DNA from: Ruminobacter amylophilus
GTDB taxonomy: Bacteria; Pseudomonadota; Gammaproteobacteria; Enterobacterales; Succinivibrionaceae
DNA length: 64,000 nt
Direction of reading: 5' to 3'
Assembly (NCBI RefSeq): GCF_900115655.1
Contig: NZ_FOXF01000005.1
Span: 48,950 to 112,949, forward strand
Shown here: piece after piece, positions 36,573 to 45,984 of the stretch
Position numbering within the stretch: position 1 is the first letter of the stretch
Layout: every line of letters begins with the position of its first letter
The notes under the pieces: generated by a model
What the model was told of the DNA's origin: nothing
Database searches by the model: none
What the model saw: only the letters and a program-made list of their open reading frames with translations
Position numbers and translations under genes: made by a program

Positions 36573-36986
36573 ATGGCTAACACTGAAAACTCTGATACAG
36601 ACAAAGGCATTCGCCTAGATAAATGGCTTTGGGCTGCCAGGTTCTACAAAACAAGGTCTATAGCTAAAGACATGATAGAGGGTGGAAAAGTTCACTACAA
36701 TAACTACCGCACCAAACCGGGGCGAATTGTGGAAGTCGGAGCCAAAATTGAGCTATGGCAGGGATTCAATAAAATCGAGATTACGGTCCTCGGTCTGAGT
36801 GATCAGAGACAGAAAGCAGCTATAGCCAGAACCCTGTATGAGGAAACTCCTGAAAGCATCTCCCGTCGCGAAAAGCAGGCAGAAGAACACCGTATGCAGG
36901 TTCTGTTTGCCCCTCATCCTGAAAACAAGCCGGATAAAAAACAGAGAAGAGAGCTGTTAAATTTCAAGCATCAGTCAGATTTATAA
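36573..36986 (+). CDS. hslR: Ribosome-associated heat shock protein Hsp15
   Basis: 137 aa with an S4 RNA-binding domain at residues 13-70 (IRLDKWLWAARFYKTRS). Hsp15 binds the 50S subunit carrying nascent chain and returns stalled subunits to use. The basic C-terminal tail fits. It lies 31 bp before hslO in the same order as in E. coli, so both are likely co-transcribed and heat-induced. Confidence 0.95.
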   Translation: MANTENSDTDKGIRLDKWLWAARFYKTRSIAKDMIEGGKVHYNNYRTKPGRIVEVGAKIELWQGFNKIEITVLGLSDQRQKAAIARTLYEETPESISRREKQAEEHRMQVLFAPHPENKPDKKQRRELLNFKHQSDL

Positions 36987-37017
36987 AACATTACCCCGTA
37001 TTGCCTAGGAGACAGAC

Positions 37018-37974
37018 ATGACAACATTACAAGATAAAAACGAAGAATTCAGCAAAACAATTACTGAGCTGAATCAAAAGAGTGCTCTTAGCAGTTTTGA
37101 TAAAATTCTTTCATTTGAATTCAATGACTATGACCTGCATGGAGATATTGTTCAGACAAACAACGCCATAAAAGGACTTCTTGAAGGACATTCCTATCCA
37201 AAGTGCATACAGAATCTGCTTGCAGAAATGCAGGTTGCGGTATGCCTCATGGCCTCAAAACTTAAATTTGAAGGTGAAATCATGCTTCAGGTAAGAGGCG
37301 GAGGAAAATATTTCAAATATGCCGTATTAAACAGTAATGAAAGAAACGAAACCAGAGGTCTGGCTTCTTTTGACAGCAAGATTGATGAAAATACTCCGTT
37401 TAACCAGCTGCTGACTCGGGATTCAATCATGACGATTGATATCATGCCGAAAGTCGGCAATCCATACAAAGGAATTATTGATATTTCCAAGAATTCGCTG
37501 GCTGAATGTCTTGAAGACTATTTTACTCAATCTGTGCAGGTTCCAACAAAAATATGGATATACAGTGATGCCAACAACTCAGGCAGAGCAGCAGGAATCA
37601 TTATTCAGGCACTTCCAACAAAGAATCCGACAAAACAAAAGGAAGATTTTGAACATGTTTCTGTTCTTACAGACACAACAACCATGGCAGAAATTCTTTC
37701 TCTTAACAACAGAGAAATACTTTACAGACTATACAATCAGGAATCTGTAACACTTTACCCTGATAGAGAAAAATCTGTATCATTCAAGTGCAACTGTTCA
37801 CGGGAACATTATAAAGAAATGCTTTCCCACCTCAACCCGGATGAATTGGCATCAATTCTTCAGCAGGATGGACATATAACAACAGAATGTCATTACTGCC
37901 GTAAAACCTACACATTCGAACACGACGATGTTATTGAAATAATAAAAGAAGCCAAAAAACATCAGCATCACTAA
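37018..37974 (+). CDS. hslO: Redox-regulated chaperone Hsp33
   Basis: 318 aa. The C-terminal zinc centre CxC (Cys258, Cys260) and CxxC (Cys291, Cys294) is complete, so the oxidation switch that turns on the holdase should work. About 25 residues longer than E. coli Hsp33, partly at the N-terminus. A strong AGGAGA ribosome site precedes the ATG. A bidirectional terminator follows. Confidence 0.96.
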   Translation: MTTLQDKNEEFSKTITELNQKSALSSFDKILSFEFNDYDLHGDIVQTNNAIKGLLEGHSYPKCIQNLLAEMQVAVCLMASKLKFEGEIMLQVRGGGKYFKYAVLNSNERNETRGLASFDSKIDENTPFNQLLTRDSIMTIDIMPKVGNPYKGIIDISKNSLAECLEDYFTQSVQVPTKIWIYSDANNSGRAAGIIIQALPTKNPTKQKEDFEHVSVLTDTTTMAEILSLNNREILYRLYNQESVTLYPDREKSVSFKCNCSREHYKEMLSHLNPDELASILQQDGHITTECHYCRKTYTFEHDDVIEIIKEAKKHQHH

Positions 37975-38083
37975 ATTGCAAAACAGTGCATGGTAATTAA
38001 ACATGCCTCATTCCATTGCATAATGCATGATTACGGCACGATAATCTGTAATTACATTTTTCCTGCATCGATTCAATTGCAGA

Positions 38084-38114
38084 CAAAAAAAAGGGAGAAA
38101 ACTTTCTCCCTTTT
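38084..38114. terminator. Bidirectional terminator between hslO and amtB
   Basis: Stem AAAAGGGAGAAA (38089-38100) and TTTCTCCCTTTT (38103-38114), with T-rich flanks on both strands, between two convergent genes. Confidence 0.85.
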
Positions 38115-38130
38115 CTTTCAAGGTTGATAC

Positions 38131-39450
38131 TTACATCAGATTGTAAGCTCTTTCACCATGGCTTGTTAAATCTAAGCCTTCACGTTCCTCATCCATTGGA
38201 ACTCTTAATCCGCCAAACAGCTTACCGGCAATATAGAAGGCAGCGATAGAAGCTACACCGCACCATACAATTGATATAACAACAGAAGCGAATTGACCTG
38301 TGAATTGACCGAGCATTGTTTCCCATCCTTCATGATAACCCACGCCACCAAGAGCAGGGGCACAGAAAACACCTGACAGAAGGGCTCCGGTTATACCACC
38401 GATACCATGAACACCGAATACATCAAGAGCATCATCCACTCTTAACATTCTCTTAAGAACGTGAACTGACCACAGGCAGATAACACCTGCAACAGCCCCA
38501 ATTATCAGTGCACCACCCACACCAACGAAAGCACATGCTGGAGTAATTGCAACCAGACCGGCTATCGCACCAGAACATGCACCAAGCAGTGAAGGCTTTC
38601 CTAAAAGAACCCATTCAGCAGCAAGCCATGAAAGTGTTGCAGCGGCCGGGGCTACACAGGTATTTGCAAAAGCCAGAGCAGAAGTACCGTCGGCAGTTAA
38701 TTCTGAACCTGCATTGAATCCAAACCAGCCTACCCACAGTAATGAAGCACCAATCATGGTCATAACAAGGCTGTGTGGAGTCATGTTTTCACGACCGAAA
38801 CCTATACGCTTGCCCAGGAAAAACGCACCGACGAGAGCACAGATAGAGGCATTGATATGAACCACGGTACCGCCAGCAAAGTCATATGCATGCCAGGCTG
38901 AATCAATATATCCACCGCCCCACACCATGTGGCATAAAGGGATGTATGAGAAAGTAAACCAGAACGCTATTACAAACAGTAGTGCACTGAACTTGATTCT
39001 TTCTGCTAAAGCACCTATTATCAGACACGAACTGATTGCCGCGAAGGCACCTTGGAATGAAAAGAAAGTAAAATCTGATAAGGAACCTGTTGCTGTATCA
39101 GGAGTAACGCCAAGCATGAGAAACTTGTCCAGATTGCCCATGAAATAGTTTAAAAATCCACTTGAGTTTGTTCCGAAAGCAAACGTATAACCATAAATTG
39201 TCCACAGTACAAAAATTACAGCAAAAATCACAACGGACTGTACCAGTATGGACAACATGTTCTTGGCTCTTACCAGACCGCCGTAAAACAAACCGATGCC
39301 CGGCAAAGACATCAATATTACCAGAGCGGTACATATCATTATAAATCCATTATCAGAACTCGACACTTCCGGTGCAGCTTCTTCTGCAAAAGCAACTGTC
39401 GAACCCAGTATTGATGAGGAAAGAATTCCTGTTCTTAAAATATTCTTCAT
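38131..39450 (-). CDS. amtB: Ammonium transporter AmtB
   Basis: 439 aa. Signal peptide ending near AFAEE, then about 11 membrane segments. Pore histidines lie in GGTVVHINAS and FGVHGIGG, the two signature stretches of the Amt family. The ATG at 39450 is chosen because the alternative upstream start (TTG) overlaps the GGAG ribosome site. In most proteobacteria glnK precedes amtB; here the 250 bp upstream contain no PII gene, and no clear sigma-54 (GG-N10-GC) site was found. Confidence 0.95.
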   Translation of the reverse strand: MKNILRTGILSSSILGSTVAFAEEAAPEVSSSDNGFIMICTALVILMSLPGIGLFYGGLVRAKNMLSILVQSVVIFAVIFVLWTIYGYTFAFGTNSSGFLNYFMGNLDKFLMLGVTPDTATGSLSDFTFFSFQGAFAAISSCLIIGALAERIKFSALLFVIAFWFTFSYIPLCHMVWGGGYIDSAWHAYDFAGGTVVHINASICALVGAFFLGKRIGFGRENMTPHSLVMTMIGASLLWVGWFGFNAGSELTADGTSALAFANTCVAPAAATLSWLAAEWVLLGKPSLLGACSGAIAGLVAITPACAFVGVGGALIIGAVAGVICLWSVHVLKRMLRVDDALDVFGVHGIGGITGALLSGVFCAPALGGVGYHEGWETMLGQFTGQFASVVISIVWCGVASIAAFYIAGKLFGGLRVPMDEEREGLDLTSHGERAYNLM

Positions 39451-39701
39451 ACAGATCTCCAAATTACTAAGTAACTCATGAGATCATTTATGCAACATCT
39501 TTGCCAACACTCAAATTATTTTAATAATCACGAAGTATCATAAAGTTCTGATAGAGTTTCTGCACTCTTTAAAACAGCCGACAAAACGGACATGTAGTAT
39601 TTAATTTACATGATGTCGTCCGACAAACTCCACAAATATTGCCCAATTTATTAGATAAATAACATACAATATAAGTATGACTTAAATCGGAGGGTACCAT
39701 C

Positions 39702-40484
39702 ATGAAACTACAGACAGAAGTGATTGGTTCAGATAATCATAAAACCATAGCCATGATCCATGGCTGGGGTATTTGCAGTAAAGTGTTCTACCCTATTGTC
39801 GAATCTCTGAAATCAAAATACAGAATTGTTCTTATTGATATGCCAGGTTATGGAATTAATAACTGTATTCCTGCAAACAGATGTGATGGTATTGTAAACT
39901 CATTAGAAGAAACAATTCCTGAAAACTGTGCACTTCTTGGCTGGTCTCTCGGAGGGATACTTGCTCAGAAGTTCTGTATAACAAATTCAAAACACATCAA
40001 GGCTCTTGTAACAGTTTCATGCTCACCAAGATTCACTTCAGAACCTGAAACCGGATGGCCCGGAACAGATGCAAAATTACTAAAAAAATTCTCATCACTT
40101 ATTTCTCAAAACAACTGTCAGGCGGTTATAGATAAATTTCTAAGTCTGCAGGCAATGGGTTCAGAAAGAATGAGAGATGATATCAGAATTATCAAACAGC
40201 TTATATCAGAAGTTCCAGCACCTTCGTACTATGAATTACAAGCAGGACTGAAAACTCTGATGGACGAGGATTTGCGTAATAACATATCACGAATAAGCTG
40301 TCCGTCTCTTCATATGTACGGTCTGAAGGATAGGTTATGCCCTGCATCAACTAAAAGTATCTGGAGCACCAAGGAAAACAGTCATACCATAGTATTCGAA
40401 CAGAGCTCCCATGCCCCCTTCATTACCCAGACATCTGATTTCAATGAACAGCTACAGCTGTTTCTGGACAAATACTACAACTGA
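39702..40484 (+). CDS. bioH: Pimeloyl-ACP methyl ester carboxylesterase
   Basis: 260 aa alpha/beta hydrolase. Catalytic triad Ser82 in GWSLGG, Asp210 in YGLKDR and His237 in SSHAPF. BioH frees pimeloyl-ACP from its methyl ester so biotin synthesis can proceed. A strong GGAGGG site precedes the ATG. No other bio gene is nearby. A related hydrolase is possible, but the HGWG oxyanion motif and the 260-residue size fit BioH. Confidence 0.85.
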   Translation: MKLQTEVIGSDNHKTIAMIHGWGICSKVFYPIVESLKSKYRIVLIDMPGYGINNCIPANRCDGIVNSLEETIPENCALLGWSLGGILAQKFCITNSKHIKALVTVSCSPRFTSEPETGWPGTDAKLLKKFSSLISQNNCQAVIDKFLSLQAMGSERMRDDIRIIKQLISEVPAPSYYELQAGLKTLMDEDLRNNISRISCPSLHMYGLKDRLCPASTKSIWSTKENSHTIVFEQSSHAPFITQTSDFNEQLQLFLDKYYN

Positions 40485-40487
40485 CAG

Positions 40488-40523
40488 AAAAGACGCTATT
40501 AGAACCAGAAAATAGCGTCTTTT
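40488..40523. terminator. Bidirectional terminator between bioH and greB
   Basis: Perfect 13-bp stem AAAAGACGCTATT (40488-40500) with AATAGCGTCTTTT (40511-40523) and a 10-nt loop. Nearly the same stem occurs at 53061-53099. Confidence 0.88.
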
Positions 40524-40552
40524 AATAAATGAGCCTTTAGAGAATAAACAAA

Positions 40553-41164
40553 CTATTTAACTAGCGTCTTAAGATATTCATCCTTAATTTTCTTAAGTTC
40601 TTCATCACTTAAAATTTCAACCGGAGCATATTCATGATCTCCTGAGAAATTAAACTGAGGTTTATCAATAGGTCCAAACCATTCTTCCGGAGTATACGAA
40701 ATTTTATTGATATACCATGTTACCTTTCCCTTAGGAGTAATAACATCAGCATCGTCATCGATGGTTTTATTCAATATACCTCTGGCGATTGGACTTTCGT
40801 ACGAAATAAACCCTTTTCTGCCATATACTTCAGCTGTATTGACAATATGCACATGCAAAATTTCACCATCATCATTTTCAATTTCAACATATGCACCAAA
40901 ATAGACCTTATTATCTCTAATACCATCAGCACTGCGATCCAATATCTCAGTATTCTTTAAGGTATCAGTCAAAAACTTTACCCGTCTGTCAATCTGACGC
41001 AATAACTGTTTATTATACTGATAATCAGCATTTTCACTACGATCTCCAAGTGATGCAGCCCATGCCAGTTTTTCCACAACTTTAGGACGAATATTTTCCC
41101 AAATTTCATCAAACTCTTTTTTAATTAGCTGATGTCCCTCTGGTGTAACAAACTTAAAAGCCAT
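40553..41164 (-). CDS. greB: Transcription elongation factor GreB with C-terminal extension
   Basis: 203 aa. Coiled-coil N-domain with ASLGDRSENADYQYNKQ, the acidic loop that enters the RNA polymerase channel and triggers transcript cleavage. The FKBP-like C-domain (ARGILNKTIDDDADV, TPKGKVTWYIN) is intact. About 45 extra residues follow the usual GreB end; they are acidic/lysine-rich and include EEWFGPIDKP. The ATG at 41164 has GGAGGG upstream; the longer reading from 41188 would run into the terminator of pckA. Confidence 0.92.
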   Translation of the reverse strand: MAFKFVTPEGHQLIKKEFDEIWENIRPKVVEKLAWAASLGDRSENADYQYNKQLLRQIDRRVKFLTDTLKNTEILDRSADGIRDNKVYFGAYVEIENDDGEILHVHIVNTAEVYGRKGFISYESPIARGILNKTIDDDADVITPKGKVTWYINKISYTPEEWFGPIDKPQFNFSGDHEYAPVEILSDEELKKIKDEYLKTLVK

Positions 41165-41177
41165 AATACCCTCCAAA

Positions 41178-41208
41178 GAAAAAACCATGCTGAAGTCAGC
41201 ATGGTTTT
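41178..41208 (-). terminator. Rho-independent terminator after pckA
   Basis: 13-bp stem AAAACCATGCTGA (41181-41193) with TCAGCATGGTTTT (41196-41208) and a 2-nt centre, followed by a T run on the minus strand. It lies only 15-45 bp upstream of the greB start. Confidence 0.88.
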
Positions 41209-41245
41209 CATAATTAACAGTTAATAACTGTATTCAGACAGCATA

Positions 41246-42859
41246 TTAAAGCTGTGGACCAGCCTTAACAAGAGCCTTACCAGCTTCGTTGGTTTCATAC
41301 TTCTTGAAGTTGTTGATGAAACGCTGAGCAAGATCCTTAGCCTTAACTTCCCATTCAGAAGCGCTTGCGTAGGTGTTACGTGGGTCAAGGATGTTGGTGT
41401 CAACACCGTTTAACTTGGTAGGAACTACGAAGTTGAATAATGGAATGGTCTTGGTTTCAGCCTGATCGATTGAGTGATCAAGGATAGCATCGATGATACC
41501 ACGAGTATCACGAATAGAAATACGCTTACCGGTACCATTCCAACCAGTGTTAACGAGGTATGCCTTAGCACCGCTCTTTTCCATGTGCTTAACAAGTTCT
41601 TCAGCATACTTGGTTGGGTGTAATTCAAGGAATGCCTGACCAAAACATGCAGAGAAGGTTGGGGTAGGTTCAGTAATACCACGTTCGGTACCTGCTAACT
41701 TAGCAGTAAAGCCTGATAAGAAGTAGTACTGAGTCTGATCCTTATCAAGGATAGATACTGGAGGAAGAACACCGAAAGCATCAGCAGATAAGAAGATAAC
41801 CTGCTTAGCAGCTGGACCAGCAGAAATTGGGCGCTGAATGTTCTTGATGTGGTAAATTGGGTAAGAAACACGGGTGTTTTCAGTTACAGACTTATCAGTG
41901 AAGTCGATCTTACCGTTAGCATCTACAGTTACGTTTTCGAGAAGAGCGTCACGACGAATTGCATTGTAGATATCTGGTTCAGATTCAGCATCTAAGTTGA
42001 TAACCTTTGCGTAGCAACCACCTTCGAAGTTGAATACACCATTGTCATCCCAACCATGTTCGTCATCACCGATGAGCTTACGCTTTGGATCGGTAGAAAG
42101 GGTGGTCTTACCAGTACCTGACAGACCGAAGAAAATAGCGGTGTTTTCACCGTTCATATCGGTGTTAGCAGAGCAGTGCATTGAAGCGATACCCTTTAAT
42201 GGGAGGTAGTAGTTCATCATAGAGAACATACCCTTCTTCATTTCGCCGCCGTACCAGGTATTTAAAATAACCTGTTCCTTGGTGGTTACGTTGAATACTA
42301 CTGCAGTTTCAGAATTAAGACCTAATTCCTTGTAGTTGGTAACCTTTGCCTTTGATGCGTTGTAAACGATAAAATCTGGTTCCTGTTCGAAATCAGCTTC
42401 TGACTGAGGACGGAGGAACATGTTGGTTACGAAATGAGCCTGCCAAGCTACTTCAACGATGAAGCGAACCTTCATACGAGTGTCTTTGTTAGCACCACAG
42501 AAACCATCAACAACGTATAACTTCTTGTTAGAAAGTTCCTTCTTTGCTAAATCCTTAACAGCAACCCAAGCTTCCTTAGATGCTCTGTGGTTGTCGTTCT
42601 TGTATTCGTCAGAAGTCCACCATACGGTATCGTGAGAGTTTTCGTCATCAACGATGAACTTATCCTTTGGTGAACGGCCGGTATATACACCGGTCATTAC
42701 GTTAACAGCACCGAGCTCGGTTTCCTGACCCTTATCAAAACCTTCTAAAGATTCCTTAGTTTCTTCGTTGAATAAAACTTCATATGAAGGATTGTAAAGA
42801 ACTTCAGTAGTACCGGTAATGCCGTACTTTTCTAATACTGACTTATCAAACTTTGCCAT
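41246..42859 (-). CDS. pckA: Phosphoenolpyruvate carboxykinase (ATP)
   Basis: 537 aa; E. coli PckA has 540. Interconverts oxaloacetate and PEP with ATP/ADP. P-loop [11 protein letters not shown] (245-255) and the metal/substrate segment GDDEHGWDD follow it. In succinate-forming rumen bacteria the enzyme runs toward oxaloacetate and makes ATP; that role here is inferred from the likely host. A good promoter is upstream and a strong terminator follows, so it is a single-gene unit, probably strongly expressed. Confidence 0.98.
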   Translation of the reverse strand: MAKFDKSVLEKYGITGTTEVLYNPSYEVLFNEETKESLEGFDKGQETELGAVNVMTGVYTGRSPKDKFIVDDENSHDTVWWTSDEYKNDNHRASKEAWVAVKDLAKKELSNKKLYVVDGFCGANKDTRMKVRFIVEVAWQAHFVTNMFLRPQSEADFEQEPDFIVYNASKAKVTNYKELGLNSETAVVFNVTTKEQVILNTWYGGEMKKGMFSMMNYYLPLKGIASMHCSANTDMNGENTAIFFGLSGTGKTTLSTDPKRKLIGDDEHGWDDNGVFNFEGGCYAKVINLDAESEPDIYNAIRRDALLENVTVDANGKIDFTDKSVTENTRVSYPIYHIKNIQRPISAGPAAKQVIFLSADAFGVLPPVSILDKDQTQYYFLSGFTAKLAGTERGITEPTPTFSACFGQAFLELHPTKYAEELVKHMEKSGAKAYLVNTGWNGTGKRISIRDTRGIIDAILDHSIDQAETKTIPLFNFVVPTKLNGVDTNILDPRNTYASASEWEVKAKDLAQRFINNFKKYETNEAGKALVKAGPQL

Positions 42860-42932
42860 TTTTATGGTTACTCCAATTATTTAAGAAGATTTAAATAAAC
42901 ATGTCTGATTTTAAGAGATTTAAACAAATTAG

Positions 42933-42961
42933 TCTATAAAAATAAATCAAAAAATTGTAAA
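42933..42961 (-). promoter_or_regulatory. Candidate sigma-70 promoter for pckA
   Basis: Minus-strand TTTACA (42956-42961) and TATAGA (42933-42938), 17-bp spacing, giving a leader of about 65 nt. Confidence 0.55.
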
Positions 42962-43120
42962 AATTTATGCTTTGCGAAATGATTATTTTTTCCGCTATTG
43001 ATTTATCAGTGAAAACATTACAAAATCATTCTCTATCAACATCTATATCTTTCCACTGGATTTATTTTTTCAGTACCAAGTCATTAAAATTTAACATTTG
43101 ATACGGTCTGGTCCCCGATC

Positions 43121-43149
43121 TTGACATAAATAATGTGATTGGGTATCTT
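43121..43149 (+). promoter_or_regulatory. Candidate sigma-70 promoter for nfuA
   Basis: Consensus -35 TTGACA (43121-43126) and -10 TATCTT (43144-43149), 17 bp apart, about 55 nt before the ATG after transcription start. No IscR site was recognised. Confidence 0.6.
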
Positions 43150-43210
43150 GCATGTATTTACTTACGGTATTGCTAGACAATATTTTCCATAATACGGACA
43201 GGTGATCCAC

Positions 43211-43795
43211 ATGATTAAAATTACCCCAAAAGCTGAAGAATATTTTGTTCAGCTCCTTAAAACTCAGGCCCCAGAAACAAAAATCAGAGTATTCGTTTCC
43301 AATCCGGGAACTCCTGGAGTAGAGTGCGGAATTCTATACTGTCCCAAGAACTCCGTGACAGGATCTGATGACATTTTTAATTACAACGGTTTTGATGTGG
43401 TTATTGACGTATCAAGTCAGCCTTACCTTGAAGGTGCCGTCATAGACTTTAAAACAAACAGTGAGAATAAAAGTACTCTTACATTCAAAGCCCCTAACCT
43501 AAAGAAATCAATGCTTGACGAAAATGCCTCACTCTATGACAGGTTAGAACTGTTCTTCAGAACCACTGTCAATCCGAGTCTTGCCGCACACGGTGGAGTC
43601 GCAAAGCTGATCAGTGTCTCCGAAGACGGAGTAGTCAAAGTCAGTTTTGAAGGAGGATGTAAAGGGTGCAGTATGGTGAATATCACACTGTCAGAGGGAA
43701 TTGAAGCCAACCTGAAACAGGCATTCCCCGGCATGATTAAAGAAGTTATCGATGTGACAGACCACGAAGTCACTGACGAAACATACGCAAAATAA
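43211..43795 (+). CDS. nfuA: Fe-S cluster carrier NfuA
   Basis: 194 aa; E. coli NfuA has 191. N-terminal degenerate A-type carrier domain (about 1-100) and C-terminal Nfu domain with GGCKGCSM (Cys150, Cys153), which binds the 4Fe-4S cluster for transfer to apoproteins. The ATG at 43211 is chosen; an in-frame GTG three codons upstream overlaps the AGG ribosome site. In E. coli nfuA lies near bioH, and here it is also only about 3 kb away. Confidence 0.96.
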   Translation: MIKITPKAEEYFVQLLKTQAPETKIRVFVSNPGTPGVECGILYCPKNSVTGSDDIFNYNGFDVVIDVSSQPYLEGAVIDFKTNSENKSTLTFKAPNLKKSMLDENASLYDRLELFFRTTVNPSLAAHGGVAKLISVSEDGVVKVSFEGGCKGCSMVNITLSEGIEANLKQAFPGMIKEVIDVTDHEVTDETYAK

Positions 43796-43821
43796 TACAT
43801 AAGTATGATTATGTAGTTATG

Positions 43822-43890
43822 AAAAAGGACCATTTTCGCGACTCCGGTAGGTATGTCTAACTTATAGAGTCCTTATAAAATGGTTCTTTA
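43822..43890. terminator. Long bidirectional terminator-like hairpin between nfuA and gpsA
   Basis: Outer stem AAAGGACCATTTT (43824-43836) with AAAATGGTTCTTT (43877-43889), inner stem GACTC (43840-43844) with GAGTC (43867-43871). AAGGAC (43825-43830) can instead pair with GTCCTT (43869-43874), so two folds compete. Confidence 0.6.
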
Positions 43891-43933
43891 TCTTTAGATA
43901 TTCGCCAACAGACAATCAGATTATTATAAAAGT

Positions 43934-44932
43934 CTATTCTGACTTCTGAGTTCGTGACAGCAGAGTTGCGGTAGCATCTTTCGCGGATTTACCTTCATAC
44001 AAAACTTTGTATATTTCTTCGCATATAGGCATTTCTACATTATATCTTTGGGCGAGCTGATAAACCTCTTCAGTATTGTCATAACCTTCAACTACCTGAC
44101 CGATTTCCTTAATTGCCTCATCAACAGTTTTTCCCTGTCCTAAAGCAATACCAAAACGTCTGTTTCTCGACTGGTTGTCTGTACATGTCAGAACGAGATC
44201 TCCCAAACCGGCCATTCCCATGAACGTATTCGGCAAAGCCCCCATAGCCCTGCCAAGTCTCTGTATTTCTACCAAACCTCTCGTAATCAGTGCCGTTCTG
44301 GCATTTGCACCGAAACCAAGGCCGTCAGAAAGACCAGCCCCAATGGCGATAACATTTTTAACGCAACCACCAATCTGAATACCGATATAGTCAGGATTTT
44401 TATAAACTCTGAAATTTTTGCTTGAATGAATCAATCTTGAAAATTCATCCGTAAAATCATCGCATGAACCTGAAACAGAAATAGCTGTCGGCATTCCCGC
44501 AGCCAACTCTTTTGCAAATGTAGGTCCGCTGATAACGGCAAATGGAATACTATTTCCGAATTCCTCTTTTACCACATCACTGAGAAGTTTTCCCGTTTTT
44601 GCCTCTATCCCTTTGGTTGCCCAAGCTAACCTGTGATCAGGTGAAAGAAATGGTTTTATCTGTTGCAGCACATTTCTAAAATTACTGCTAGGAATTACTA
44701 CAAGTAATATATTTGTGTTTTTTACAGCAAATTCAAGATCACTTGTAAGTTCAAGAGATTCCGGAAACAGTATGCCGGGTAAAAAGTCCTCATTGGATCT
44801 AGTCTGCTGCATTCTGTTAATTTTACTCTGGTTTCGTCCCCATAAAAGAACCTTGTTACCATTTCGAGCCAGGGAAATAGCCAATGCCGTGCCATAAGAA
44901 CCAGAACCTATTACAGAAATAGAATAACTCAT
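43934..44932 (-). CDS. gpsA: Glycerol-3-phosphate dehydrogenase [NAD(P)+]
   Basis: 332 aa. Makes sn-glycerol 3-phosphate from DHAP for phospholipid synthesis. N-terminal [10 protein letters not shown] dinucleotide loop, catalytic Lys in the [13 protein letters not shown] stretch and the [11 protein letters not shown] motif are intact. The start has a GGAG site. Follows secB, as in E. coli, but a terminator lies between them. Confidence 0.97.
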   Translation of the reverse strand: MSYSISVIGSGSYGTALAISLARNGNKVLLWGRNQSKINRMQQTRSNEDFLPGILFPESLELTSDLEFAVKNTNILLVVIPSSNFRNVLQQIKPFLSPDHRLAWATKGIEAKTGKLLSDVVKEEFGNSIPFAVISGPTFAKELAAGMPTAISVSGSCDDFTDEFSRLIHSSKNFRVYKNPDYIGIQIGGCVKNVIAIGAGLSDGLGFGANARTALITRGLVEIQRLGRAMGALPNTFMGMAGLGDLVLTCTDNQSRNRRFGIALGQGKTVDEAIKEIGQVVEGYDNTEEVYQLAQRYNVEMPICEEIYKVLYEGKSAKDATATLLSRTQKSE

Positions 44933-44956
44933 TTGCGAACTCCAAACGAATTTTTT

Positions 44957-44992
44957 ATAAAAAAAACACAGAGCCAGTCAAGGCCCTGTGTT
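44957..44992 (-). terminator. Rho-independent terminator after secB
   Basis: Stem AACACAGAGCC (44965-44975) with GGCCCTGTGTT (44982-44992), one G-U pair in the RNA, then a run of T on the minus strand. Confidence 0.8.
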
Positions 44993-45008
44993 CATAGAAA
45001 AACAAATA

Positions 45009-45488
45009 TTACTTGTCTTCAGCTTGTTCTTCTTTCTGTTCCTTTGCAGCCTGAGCCTGCTGTCTCTGCATATAGATTGCATCAAAGTTAAGTGGCTGTA
45101 AAATGAATGGAGGGAAGCTTGCCTTGTTTACTAAAGAACTAATGTTTTCTCTAGCATATGGGAAGAGAATGCTAGGAACAGTGGCATTGAGCACATGAGC
45201 CAGCTGTTCTTCACCGAAGTTTTCTGCATGAACTAATGCAGCCTGATTAACTTCACAGAGGAATGCAACCTTATCTTCAGCATTCTTTGTGGTCACTGTT
45301 AATCTTAAATTAACTTCATAAACATGATGTTCAGGATCAACGTTATCATTCTTGATATCTAAATCGATCTTGCTTTCTGGCTTCCATTCACTGCGGAAAA
45401 CATGAGGTGAATTAGGAGTTTCTAAAGAAATATCCTTATTGTAAATTCGAAGAATTTCGAATATAGGATTTAACTGTTCATCAGCCAT
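45009..45488 (-). CDS. secB: Protein-export chaperone SecB
   Basis: 159 aa; matches SecB along its length (FEILRIYNKDISLETPNSP start, ILFPYAR and PPFILQPLNFDAIY motifs). It keeps precursors unfolded and delivers them to SecA, so it may serve the large amylase precursors in this window. AAGGAA ribosome site. Lies 46 bp after yibN; grxC, often between them, is absent. Confidence 0.97.
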   Translation of the reverse strand: MADEQLNPIFEILRIYNKDISLETPNSPHVFRSEWKPESKIDLDIKNDNVDPEHHVYEVNLRLTVTTKNAEDKVAFLCEVNQAALVHAENFGEEQLAHVLNATVPSILFPYARENISSLVNKASFPPFILQPLNFDAIYMQRQQAQAAKEQKEEQAEDK

Positions 45489-45534
45489 TTTATGTTCCTT
45501 AATATAATTACATCAAACTATTCGGAATTTGAAA

Positions 45535-45984
45535 TTACCCCTTAACCACAGGATAATTATTAATCGTCCATTCCTGCATTCCGCCATTAAGTATCACACT
45601 CTTGTAACCTTTCTTTTTCAGGTTCTTTGCACACTTATAGGCAGTCACGTCATCATAACCCTTGCCTATGACAACAATGGTTTTATCTTTAAATCTTTCA
45701 ACCTGTGAAAACTTCTGACCAAGCAAGTCCTCAGAAGAAACAGACACGGCTCCTGCCAAATGCCCTTTCATAAACTCTTCTGTTGTGCGAACATCAACCA
45801 AAGCAGCAAGATCATGATTGTACATATCAACAGCATCTCTGGAATTCAGCAGTTTTAAGCCGTCTTTCCAAATAATTGTCTGATAGTAAATAACATAACC
45901 TAAAGTTATCACCCACAACAAACTAATAATCTGATGTCTGCTGACAAAAGACACTAGCTCATTCCATAAATCCAAAGATTCCAT
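45535..45984 (-). CDS. yibN: YibN-type membrane-anchored rhodanese-like protein
   Basis: 149 aa. One N-terminal membrane helix (about 18-36) followed by a rhodanese-like domain with VDVRTTEEFMKGHLAGA. The place upstream of secB and divergent from gpmI is that of E. coli yibN. The start at 45984 gives MESLDLWNEL, matching YibN; an open frame continues upstream but has no family match. The active-site loop reads VVIGKGYDD, with no cysteine where sulfurtransferases carry one, so catalysis is doubtful and a binding role is more likely. Confidence 0.85.
   Translation of the reverse strand: MESLDLWNELVSFVSRHQIISLLWVITLGYVIYYQTIIWKDGLKLLNSRDAVDMYNHDLAALVDVRTTEEFMKGHLAGAVSVSSEDLLGQKFSQVERFKDKTIVVIGKGYDDVTAYKCAKNLKKKGYKSVILNGGMQEWTINNYPVVKG

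Larger units (their letters stand above)
42860..43210. other. Divergent pckA-nfuA intergenic region
   Basis: A 351-bp gap without a gene. It holds the pckA promoter (42933-42961), the nfuA promoter (43121-43149), a single ATTTAACA (43089-43096) and AT-rich sequence. No RNA gene or riboswitch fold was recognised. Confidence 0.6.

Noticed and set aside
39463..39701. Inverted repeat CATGTA...TACATG before bioH as a BirA operator
   Set aside because: Does not match the BirA consensus (TTGTAAACC-type arms); short arms in AT-rich DNA.
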